DNA from: Nyssa sinensis
Lineage: Eukaryota; Streptophyta; Magnoliopsida; Cornales; Nyssaceae
Length of the DNA stretch: 64,000 nucleotides
NCBI GenBank assembly: GCA_008638375.1
Contig: CM018052.1
Location: forward strand, 27,176,045-27,240,044
Direction of reading: 5' to 3'
Both the position numbers and the translations under genes were made by a program. The notes beneath the pieces were generated by a model. The model had not been told where the DNA came from. It did not search any database and saw nothing but the letters and a program-made list of their open reading frames with translations. This document shows positions 1-9,084 of this stretch, one piece after another; within the stretch, counting starts at the first letter, position 1; every line of letters begins with the position of its first letter.

Positions 1-479
1 TTCATGTAATAAATAAATGGCACATGTTACATACTGCAACTAAATATTTTTTAGAAATCATTTTAAAAAATAAGAAGTTATATTACAAGTATGAGAAATG
101 CTAGCGTCAGTCACGAATGTCCAACACTCGCGATCTGATTGGCACGTGCATTACATACGAGTGCGTGGTCACATGAGAAATGGGCGTGTGTAATACACGC
201 ACCAATTAGATCACGAGTGGGAATACTCGCGACTGATAATAACATTTTTCTAACAAAAATATTTGCGTAAAAAATGACCACACCTAACTAATTAAAATTA
301 ATTAAATAATACATATAATAAATGAAATATAGAATAATTGCAAAACCCCTTTTGCAAATAACTTGCACCACAATCATATGCCTAGTCACTAATGCATCTA
401 ACATCCTTGCACCATTGGCAACAATGCACACTCGGTGGCAGAATTGATGCGACCCATTGCTGGTTTTTTCTTCAAACCA

Positions 480-760
480 ATTGACCCGTTCTCCACAGCC
501 CTGGATTGAATCTAGAGAATTTGGGCTCCTGAAAATTAACTTCTGTTTTCTTTAGTCGACTCCTATATTTTATTCCAATCAAGTCAGTGCTTGAATAGAA
601 ACAACATGCATGGTCTCTTCTCTTGTCTTTCTCTATATTCAATTTTCAATGCCGCGTGGAATACAAGAATCTGAAGTTAAATTTCAGTATGATATATGAG
701 GATGCATGGAAAGTGATTTTCTTCGGGTAACGTAGAAACTCAAAATTGTAACTTGACTAT
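480..760 (+). other. Upstream remnant of GLR copy 1 (paralogous to copy 2)
   Basis: This non-coding stretch aligns by eye with about 21700-21980, upstream of GLR copy 2. Shared blocks include a gttctcca...ctgga segment, an aatttggg/agtcc block, the phrase gtcagtgc(t/a)tgaatagaaa, a ccgcgtg block and a later gtagaaac/atagaaac block in the same order. Similarity looks like 65-70%. I infer it is the promoter/5' flank of GLR copy 1 and so marks the left part of the tandem duplication. No exon 1 equivalent is visible to its right, where transposons now lie. Positions 1-480 hold nothing I can identify. Confidence 0.55.
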
Positions 761-1179
761 GGAAACTAGCAGGAAAGAGCCTTGCCTTGCAGACTAAAAT
801 CTATTAAGTCTTGGTCAAGGTACGTATATATTACTTCTTGATAGAAAGAGTGATGGGTCCGATTACCCCAAAAATCCCTATTATTCGAATCTCCAAAAAC
901 AAGAAATTTGTAACCCAAATGATCCTGAATGTCATAAAATATTATTTTCAGCGACAAAGTCGTTACTGGAGACTTTTATAGCTGTTCCAAAATCAAAATA
1001 TAGGAGAAAATTGATAGTCTTGGAGAGAAAGAGAGAGAGTGAGACAGACTTTTTGCACTTATATTCAAAAAGTCTTCAAATTAGAATAAGACTTTTAGAG
1101 TGTATATTTATATCACCAATTAAAGGGAATGTATATCTATATCACCAACTACAGTTGATAAAAAGATGATTTCCTAACT

Positions 1180-1462
1180 AACTTGGGTTAGCTCAGTTGG
1201 CCGCCTTGTCCTCTTTGTTAGGAACATATTATGGGCTCAAGTCTCACTCACTTTATTTGGGGATGTGATCCACTCAATAATGGGCTGAGTTGATTTGTGT
1301 ATCCAGTGGCCATATTTGAGAGACTCCTATGTTTGGTTGGTTTGTATTCTTAAGTTGTGTTGATGTTAGATTTGGTTAGTTTTTAGTTAAATAATATTGT
1401 AATTGTACCTTTAAGTTTATTGATTGAAATATTGTAATACTCATCGCTCTTATAAAAAAAAA
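1180..1462 (+). mobile_element. tRNA-derived SINE
   Basis: A tRNA-like head has an A box at 1188-1200 (ttagctcagttgg) and a B box at 1234-1245 (ggctcaagtctc). An unrelated body follows, and the end is a TTGTAA-type 3' region with an A-rich tail at about 1453-1462. This is the layout of plant Au-like SINEs, which are transcribed by RNA polymerase III and mobilised by LINE machinery. It does not fold as a full tRNA because the 3' half is not tRNA-like. The exact start is uncertain by a few bases. Confidence 0.65.
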
Positions 1463-1775
1463 TGTGATTTTTTATGCTTATTGCATCTTTCTCTAAACCC
1501 ATGTGGACGCTACATATGTAGTGCATTAGGGACAAACGTAACACGTATTTTAACATCTTGCACTCGTTCACATGGAGTGAGTCCAACTCTAAATTCTCTA
1601 TTCCTCTAGCTAGTATAAGAAATGAATCTAATAAGGCGAGAAAAATCAAGGTATGACTATTATATTGAATTATTACCAGACTAACATAGTAAACCATTAT
1701 AATAGTAATCTCATCAATGTTCTAGACCATTCCGCTATATCAAATTCAACACCCCTTATCTTTTCTAAGACTCAC

Positions 1776-2052
1776 TGTGCGTCGCTAAAAGTGATTTTTA
1801 GCGACGCACAGAACGTGCTTGGGAATTATTGGCGACGCATGGATCCAATTATTAGCGACGCTCTCTGAGCGTCGCTAATATGCACTTTTAGCGACGCCAA
1901 TGGTTTTGTGCGTCGCTAATAGTATTAGCGACGCCACTTTTTGTGACGCCTTAGCGACGCACGTTTGTGCATCGCTAAAGACCTTTAGCAACGCACAGTT
2001 GCACTATTAGCGACGCACATGTGCGTCGCTAATAGTGCATTTTGTTGTAGTG
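1776..2052 (+). mobile_element. CACTA-type terminal region with GCGTCGC subterminal repeats
   Basis: About a dozen copies of GCGTCGCTAA or its complement TTAGCGACGC are packed in both orientations. The block ends at 2047-2052 in gtagtg, preceded by an A/T-rich stretch; read on the other strand this is CACTACAACAAAATGC, the usual CACTA (En/Spm) terminus followed by transposase-binding subterminal repeats. No matching left CACTA terminus is visible, so this is a truncated end or a tiny non-autonomous copy. It is related in motif, not in detail, to the right end of the element at 36811-43104. Confidence 0.6.
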
Positions 2053-2179
2053 TGGGTTGAACTTCTAGCCAAACAAAAAGATTCACAAATTTGGAACGGT
2101 CGACCCAATTGGGTTCTAGGTGAACCGTTAGAACCACTTGGTTTAGAGTGACTCGTCTAGGTTTTACAAGGCTATTTAA

Positions 2180-2705
2180 AAGGAAACTTTACCTGGATTC
2201 CTTAGTCATTAGAAAACCTAAAATATGGGAGGAGGAACTGCAATGGATGACTAACTAATGGAAAAGGAAGTCATTATACTCCAAAGTTAGGAAGCTTGCT
2301 TTATCAAGCACTGTCTAACACCTATGGGAAGAAAAAAATTGTAGGATCATTTGAATGAAGTAGATATCTATAGAGCCTGTAAAAAAGAAGATAGAAATAG
2401 CCTTGGGTATGGTGATCTCCACTTCGAATGATGTGCAAAATACTCAAAATAATTTGAAATTAAAACATAGCTTGGGGGGAGGGTCAAATTGTGATATCAT
2501 CTGAATGGTCTATTTTGTGTTGTTTTTGTTATGTAGTATGGTTGACTCTTAGAATTGTTTCAATTTAGGTAGTGTATCTTATGAGATCTTTGAGTAAGGA
2601 ACCCTTTTGGTTGTTTTTGGTTTTTAGTTTTGGTGTTGTTTGCTCTTCATGACTTGGTTTGGGTTGTTCCCCTGCCTTTTTGGTAATAAAAATTCCACCT
2701 AAAAA
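2180..2705 (+). mobile_element. L1-type LINE 3' end (zf-RVT tail and 3' UTR)
   Basis: Broken plus-strand reading around 2230-2350 resembles the C-terminal part of plant L1 ORF2 after the zf-RVT domain (WMTN, then SKVRKLAL, then HLWEE.NCRI, with stops). A T/G-rich 3' UTR follows, closed by an A-rich tail at about 2699-2708. Only the 3' end is present, as is normal for 5'-truncated LINE insertions. Confidence 0.45.
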
Positions 2706-2929
2706 ATAAATGTCTACCCAAATATGATACTACCAAATGAGAAAATAGTAGAAGTATTAATGTCTTTCGTTTCACAAATCAGAATTTGACAGAAAAATCC
2801 TAATTTCGGAATCGATTTTGCCCCATTTTGTTTGACTTTCAAATATTGAAAGAGTGAGACTAAGAGAAAGGGTGTCTTAGTCTGTTCCTCACTTTATCTT
2901 TGTGCCATTATTTTGTCACCATTTTTACT

Positions 2930-4447
2930 ATCTGCAAAAAAGAGAGATATATTGATGCAATTAACGTGTACAAGGGATACAAAAATTCCATCAGATACAT
3001 CAAAATGAGGAGAAGTGCACAAAACATCAAAGCTTAAGAACCCCATCCCAACTAGGTTGGCACCAAGCTAAGACCTAATCATCTACTAAGCACCAAACCA
3101 AAAAAGAAAAAAGACTCCCAGATTTGATGAGATACCAAGATTACACCATAATTGTCAATATGCTTCCAAGCAACGGCCCTGCTACTTGCAGACTTGCCTT
3201 TAAAGAACCAAAGCCAAACTTGCAGAAAAATTCGAATGAGGAGCTTGGCCCAATAATATGAAGAAAAGAAGAAAAACAAGATGCAGATCTTAATCAAATC
3301 TCCCAAAGTTCGCCTGAACCCTTAATATAAACCACCCAAAAAAACAACATCAAGTATGATCATAAAGGAACCTGTTAGCTACAACCAAGCTCTCCAAACA
3401 CGGGCTGGTTAATGAAAGGCAACCAGTTAAGAGCAGTTAATGATATTTTGGAGGCGAAAAATGAAGTCCTTTATGGAATAATTGGACTAGCAAAGATTAT
3501 AATTTAGCTAAAGAGTAACTTCCACCTTCACAAGATCCAACACAACGTCCTACTGAGGTTGAGACTTGTTAAAAACACAATCATTTCTCTGCTTCCAAAT
3601 GGTCCACATAATAACAAATGGGATTGCATTCCAAATTACCTTATTCAACTTACTAAAGCTAAATCGTGACCGCCAACTGAGAGTGTTTGGGATGGAGTTT
3701 GGGCAAACCCATTGAATGTGCCACCAACTAATGCAGCTTGACCAAACTTTCCACACTTTTGGGCATAAGAGAAGCATATGGTCAGTTGACTTGATCACCC
3801 CACCACAAAAATAACACAAGCAATCACCTTCATCTTTAAGGATCCCAAGATTGAATAAAAGGTCAGTTGTTTTCAATCTACCATACCAAGCCAGCCAACT
3901 AGAGAATTGAACCCTTAGGGGGGAGGCATTGCCCCAGATCAACTTCAGGGAATGAATGCATGGACCAAGAGAAGAATTGAAGAATCGGTATAGATCGTGA
4001 ATAGAGAATGAACCTGAGGGGTTAAGATTCCAGCTAAGGCTATCCTCACAATTAGAAGAAAGTGACAAGGAAAAGGGCAAGAGATTATAAAGCCTTGAGA
4101 GTTCGGAATCTTCCCAAGAAAAAAAGGGGGTGGCAGAACACAATTGGCTAGGTTTCTAGGCCATCTCTTAGGACCACAAAATCCACCAGGACTCTATCCT
4201 TCAAGAATGATAAACTAAACAGTCGAGGAAATAGAGTAAAGAGGGGACCAACTCTTACCCGGTTGTCCTTGCAAAAAGAAATTATGGCCCCATTACCGAT
4301 CACTAGAGACATATTGGATAGAAGGGAGTTATAAAGAGATAGGCTTCTTCTTTCCATAGAGAGGATATCTACCCAAATTCTCAAAGGTCTCTTGGTAGAC
4401 TGTACGTTTGGAAGCCAAGAATTGATCGGGGCCATCATTGTTGTCAT
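2930..4447 (-). mobile_element. L1-type LINE ORF2 C-terminal fragment, minus strand
   Basis: Two adjacent minus-strand pieces in related frames, 4447-4148 and 4143-3550, read as the C-terminus of a plant L1 ORF2. The first has the SLVIGNGAIISFCKDN and FPRLFSLS type segments that follow the reverse transcriptase. The second is a zf-RVT domain, with IWGNASPLRVQFSSWLAW and LLFNLGIL, a C-x2-C pair in CLCYFCGG, then H-x4-C in HMLLLC. The downstream 3' UTR reads down to about 2930. A stop near 4148 separates the pieces, and the endonuclease and polymerase parts are missing. It is a dead 5'-truncated copy. Confidence 0.75.
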
Positions 4448-4873
4448 CTTCGACTATGGTTCATCTCTCTTCGTCTTCAATTCATTCATTGTCTTCATCA
4501 ACTCATTTATATCACATTTTCACTATCCGTCATCTTGGTCTTCTCTTGTATTCTATGTGTTTGTGTGTCTGTATATATCTATACTACCTATAAATGTATG
4601 GATCCTCTTATAGTGTTTTCTTCAAAAGTGTTTTACACTTTTATTGAGTTCACCAAAATACTCCCATTAAACAATCAATTAACCAACAATCATTCTCTCT
4701 TCTCCACAAACCAGCAGTTACAACTGTTTAATTCCCACTCTCTCTTCTTCACCAAGATTTCTTCCGTTTCTGCATTATGTGAAATGGCATTTGGAGCACT
4801 GAGCACAGAACACTGCATTTGGATCACTGGGAAATTTTATGGCTCTATAACACAGATCCATCTCCCGAGTGCT
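4448..4873. other. Unassigned spacer between LINE and Gypsy aORF
   Basis: T/C-rich sequence with no recognisable coding similarity on either strand. It may be internal Gypsy sequence or the truncation junction between the LINE and the Gypsy 3' end. Confidence 0.3.
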
Positions 4874-6171
4874 CTACGCCTTGTGCTTCCGAGGGGCATT
4901 CTCCCAAAAATCATCAATGGCCTCCTGTACGGCCTTGTACCCATCAGGTAGCAGATCCAAGTCAACTGCCATCCTCACTTTCCCCTTACTAGGGACCTTT
5001 GAAGCAGGAGTGGGGGCAGGCTCAGAAATCACCACGCCCTTCTTGGGTGGTGCAGAGGTGGAAGGATCAGAAATCACCACACCCTTCTTGGGTGGTGCAG
5101 AGGTGGAGGGGTCGGCAAGGGTCCTCCTCTTCTTAGTCTGAGGAGAACCCACAGGGGGAGAGGGATCTGCCACCCTCTTCCTTACAGGGGCTCAATTATT
5201 CAGCACAGACTTCTTCACGTCTTCAGCTCTGTTTTTATTTTTTGGGGCCATCGAACTTTTTGGCTTAAGGATGACCCTAAAGTCCCTGTTACGGGTCTGA
5301 AGAAGCCTGTTGTACTGCTCTTTAAGAACAGGGGTGAAAAATGGCCTCTTCCAGGCACTTTTATCTGCACGAAAAATACAAAAGCAACTATTAATTACGC
5401 AATTCAGAAATTGAAGCATAGACAAAAGCAAAAATTGCAAAAGAAGGGGGTCTCACCCTTAAACCCCGTGCTCTGGGGGAATGTAGAGATTTGATCCTCA
5501 AGGTCTTCCATCTCCCATCCTCCACTAATGAAGAAATATCGTTTCTTCCAAGTCTTGTTGGAAGTCGGTACGAAAGAAAGGGGTCTGAACCCTCTATCAA
5601 AAGACATATAATAGAGGCTCTCCGACCTCATAGACTTAAGATCCGTCTTGCTACGGATCAAGTCTAGGGAGACGTCAACGTTGTTTAGATGACCTAAAGC
5701 TATAAACCCTAATAAGTGCCTCTAACTATTCAAATTCGAGTTGGCAGGGGAAAGATTGAACCAACAGAAAAACTTCTTAAGCAACCTAGGGAGAGGAAGC
5801 CTCAATCCCATCTCGAACCAAAGAATATAGACACAAATTTCACCCTCCCTAATGTCGGAAGGACGATCCATGGAATCAGGGGCCCTGAGGGTGACATTTT
5901 TTGGAAAATCGAATTCATCCCTCAGACCATCTAACATGGCTGGGGTTACAGTGTTTTGCCCTTCTTCTCTCTGGGAGAGTCTGCTAGAGATCACCCCCCT
6001 TTTGTTCCTAGGTTCTAAGAATGCGTCTACAATCCTAACCTCGTCATTAGAACAGGATCCTTCTGACCTATTTCCAAAAGAACCACTACCCTCAATATAA
6101 GTACGGGACGACGAGGAATTTCCTGAACTACTACTGACACCGAAGGATGCAGTGGAGACCGACATTTCCAA
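4874..6171 (-). pseudogene. Antisense ORF of a Tat-lineage Gypsy element (PF04195-like), two exons, two nonsense codons
   Basis: The minus-strand reading from ATG at 6171 gives a Ser-rich start, then LRDEFDFPKNVTLRAP, a GEICVYILWFEMGLRLPLP segment and FVPTSNKTWKKRYFF. These match the plant 'putative gypsy type transposon' domain (PF04195). A 92-bp intron fits 5456-5365 (GTGAGA donor, tgcag acceptor), after which the frame runs to 4874. Two in-frame TAG/TGA codons, at 5724-5722 and 5194-5192, break an otherwise continuous frame. A short tandem repeat in the C-terminal part encodes DPSTSAPPKKGVVIS twice. It lies just inside a plus-strand polypurine tract and LTR, so it is antisense to its host element. 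That is the position known for the extra ORF of Tat elements such as Grande. Its function is unknown. Confidence 0.75.
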
Positions 6172-6556
6172 AAATAGCCAAAAGGAAGAAGAAGAACAGT
6201 GAAAAAATGAATGCAGGGACCAAAATCAAACCTGAGAAGCGAGAGAAGCTTTAGACGACAAGTACTCCTCACGGTTTGGCGTTCTGGTTCAATAATGACG
6301 AAATCCCTCTTTTGGATACAGTAAAAATGGTGAAGGAAAGGATGTGCGAAGCCCCTTCCCCTCTTTATATACATTCAGAAATTGGGGCCCACCAAGGCGA
6401 ATCGTCGCGACAGTTACAGGCAATGATGACCTTGAAAGCCCAAAAATTGGCTGCGTAATAAATGACACGCCAACAGTCGTCTTGGAATACGAGAAGACAG
6501 AACGCGTGACTTTTTGGGAGCTCGTAGCCCTAGTTACACCATGAGCTCAAACTAAG

Positions 6557-7034
6557 GCTTGGGGGGGGGAGTAGCTGATATAACACAAAGTGATAGACCA
6601 ATCCTCATGTGACACGTATGCCTACAGACCAGGCAGAGCTCGGCCGTTCAAAGCAGATATACGCTCCTCCAGAACTCACAGGTCTGAGCACAGACCTTCA
6701 GAGCACTCCCCATGGTTCAGAGCTCATCACCACCTTAGCACCCTACCGAGCAGAAGATAAGGAAACGGTCTTCAATCAAGAAACTACCACTCGCAGATAT
6801 CTCTCAAGTGTAGTATCTAATAAGGTAACTGTCATTCTCCGATGATCAAATTCCTACTTCTACGACTCCGAATCCTAATCAACTTAGGAATCACTAAGCC
6901 TATAAATTAAACCCTAAGGTACGCTGTTATTTTCATGCTCATTCTTTGACTTACATTACAGTCTTTCAATTCAGTTTTATTAACTTAAACATCGGAGCGG
7001 CTATAGCCGGAGCCAATTCGATGGCCCTCTGATC
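6557..7034 (+). mobile_element. Polypurine tract and 3' LTR of a Tat-lineage Ty3/Gypsy element
   Basis: A G-run (about 6561-6570, cttggggggggga) is followed at 6576 by tgatataacac, a plausible LTR start. The LTR-internal block ttaaacatcggagcggcta...gccggagcca near 6985-7015 is the conserved R/U5-like segment of Tat LTRs. The right end is set at about 7034 because the following T-run and cttcag look like an intron acceptor of the next feature. No 5' LTR or pol is visible, so only the 3' end of the element remains. Confidence 0.6.
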
Positions 7035-7057
7035 TTTTTTTTTTAAGTGTTCTTCAG

Positions 7058-7530
7058 GGAGCAGAGCTCGAAATTTACTTCAGCCAAAAAATGCAGCATC
7101 AGTTTCTGGCAATGGATGTGCTGCTATGCATGGACGGTTTGAGGAGATCACATATCAGGTTGGTGGGCCTGAGAATTATGTTTCAGATGATACAAAGAAT
7201 CCAACTTTATCAATCCAATCCAATGGTTTCCATTATACAAGAATTTCGGATCAGCACAAAAGTCTTGCATGCAGTTCATTTGGTTCTGGCGAGAGCCATT
7301 CGAATGAAGAACATGAAAAATTAGATCAAGCAATTTTCGCAAAGGGAGAGATAGGAATAGAGAATCAAAGTTCATCAAGTGCAGTAAATTTTATCAAATC
7401 TTTATTGGGTTCCTATTCTTTCTTTGCGATTCATTCATTGTCTCATGACCTTTCAGACGATTATGAGAATGAAATTCAGCAAGAATTGAGATGGCTCACA
7501 GCAAAGTACCATACGGAATTGAGGGAAATT
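7058..7530 (+). pseudogene. WNK-kinase-like C-terminal exon fragment
   Basis: An open frame spans this segment, bounded by an acceptor (ttcttcag at 7057) and a donor (gtatgt at 7531). It reads NLLQPKNAASVSGNGC near the start, then MHGRFEEITYQ, and ends in EIQQELRWLTAKYHTELREI. The last block resembles the conserved C-terminal segment of plant WNK (with-no-lysine) serine/threonine kinases. The kinase domain and the final residues after the intron are absent nearby. The exon is internally intact but isolated, placed directly against the Gypsy LTR and upstream of GLR exon 2. The family name is from memory of the motif and needs a protein search. It could instead be a piece captured by a transposon. 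Confidence 0.5.
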
Positions 7531-7651
7531 GTATGTTGCATATATTGTAACCCATTTTTTGTTCTCAATTTCTTGAAAAATGTAAACAAAAATGTTGCAT
7601 GCAGTGATGTGATTATAAATTGTTCATGTGCAACGCACGTGTAATATCACT

Positions 7652-7652
7652 A

Positions 7653-7694
<42 letters not shown>
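7652..7694. repeat. (GT)n(AT)n microsatellite
   Basis: About 9 GT units run straight into about 12 AT units. Confidence 0.95.
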
Positions 7695-7696
<2 letters not shown>

Positions 7697-7710
7697 TTGG
7701 GTTTTTCATG

Positions 7711-7825
7711 AAGGGTGGAGCTAAATACACTCCCATTGTACACCTTTTATACCAATGCACTCACACTCATAAATCATGCATTGGAGTGCGTGAGTATAAA
7801 AATGAGTGCATTTAGCCTCACCCTT
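7711..7825. mobile_element. Short MITE with about 25-bp terminal inverted repeats
   Basis: Left end aagggtggagctaaatacac is mirrored at the right by gagtgcatttagcctcaccctt, read on the other strand as aagggtgaggctaaatgcac. Both ends are flanked by catg. The 115-bp length and lack of coding capacity fit a MITE. The superfamily is unclear. Confidence 0.7.
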
Positions 7826-8208
7826 CATGAAATGTGCCTTTATCAAATGATTTGAAAAGGTGGGTCAAGTCACTAAAGTTTCTTGTTTTTTGTCCATTGC
7901 ATTTACTAGCACAAAACAGTTAAAAAGAAGTAAATAATAAAATATTAATTATATTTTGTACAACAACAAATTACAAGAAATAAGGTTTTTTACGGTGCTT
8001 ATAAAAGTTTTGCAAATAAAAGTGTCGCCAAAAGTCAGTTTTGTGGGCCTTTGTTTATTTACTGATTCTTTTTGTAGGATTATAAGTTTATAAAATAAAG
8101 TTTGACCAAAGCAGAGATGGGTTGTGAATGTTGTTGAGTTTCTAAGTTTTTGGAGTCCCATCAATTATTTGTATCTAACAAAGATTGTGTGCTTCTTTAT
8201 GATGGAAG

Positions 8209-8518
8209 ACTTTTGATGCTGCTGTTGGTGATATAACAATACTGGCTAACCGCTGGAGATTGGTGGATTTTAGTGCACCGTTTTCTGAGATAGGTGTGTC
8301 ACTTGTAGCTCTGCTGGAGCCCGAAACTCCCAATCCATGGATGTTTTTGACACCTTTAACCGTGGAATTGTGGGTTGCGACTGCAGCCATTTTGATATAT
8401 ACAATGTTCTTAGTTTGGTTCTTCGAGCATCAATCCAATCCAGAATTCAATGGCCCATGGAATGATCAACTCGGAAATGCCCTTTGGTTCACCTTCTCTT
8501 CAGTTTTCTTTTCTCAGA
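8209..8518 (+). pseudogene. GLR copy 1, exon 2 (end of S1, M1, pore loop)
   Basis: This 310-nt exon of a plant glutamate receptor-like channel follows a gatggaag acceptor and ends at a GTAAGT donor. It reads TFDAAVGDITILANRW, the end of the S1 ligand-binding lobe, then DFSAPFSEIGVSL, M1 within WVATAAILIYTMFLVWF, EHQSNPEF, and the pore loop QLGNALWFTFSSVFFSQ. GLRs are tetrameric ligand-gated cation channels of plant membranes. The exon has no stop and exactly the same length as exon 2 of copy 2. Exon 1 should lie to the left but is not found in 960-8208. The next exon is 10.5 kb away. Clade looks GLR2-like by general resemblance only. Confidence 0.88.
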
Positions 8519-9084
8519 GTAAGTACATATCATATCAAATCAGAAAAGTCAGAGATATATAATACCACTGTGTGATATTAACGTACTAAATTCTAAAATA
8601 TTGACCCTGTCTCATTACGTGCTAGCTAAGCAATATTGGGCATAGATGTAAGAAAAATTAAGGCCAAGGGCAGAGGTCAAAAACATGTTAGGGTTAGTAT
8701 CAAGCTAAATTTCTGATTGCATAGATGTAGGATAAATTTTTTGCAGTGGACTATTATACTACTCATGTCCCATATGATTGGGTGGGGAATAGTATGATTG
8801 TTATATAATGCATCACAACCCTTGCTACTAACAACTCGGACTTTAACTTTTGAGTCATAATATTGTCGGCTGTTTACGTTGTTAGGACAGTGGGTTTGGG
8901 GCGTTATATTTGTGGTATCATAGACGACTCCCAAAGGGTAGAAACCCCTAAAGTGTCTATTTAATGGGTAGCTAGGACAGATCGAGATCCACCCCACGAG
9001 GACACTAACAAGGTTTTTTGCATATTATAAGTATCTTTCACTAGCCAAAACCATCCATCCTATCCACTATCCCTTCCATTGTCC

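Noticed and set aside
1183..1250. Possible tRNA gene
   Set aside because: A and B boxes are present, but the acceptor and T-arm do not close and a LINE-type tail follows; it is a SINE head.
1776..2052. CRISPR-like array
   Set aside because: Repeats are in both orientations with irregular spacing and end in a CACTA terminus in a plant genome.
6990..8200. Helitron carrying the WNK exon
   Set aside because: No TC start, no CTRR end with a preceding hairpin could be placed around it.
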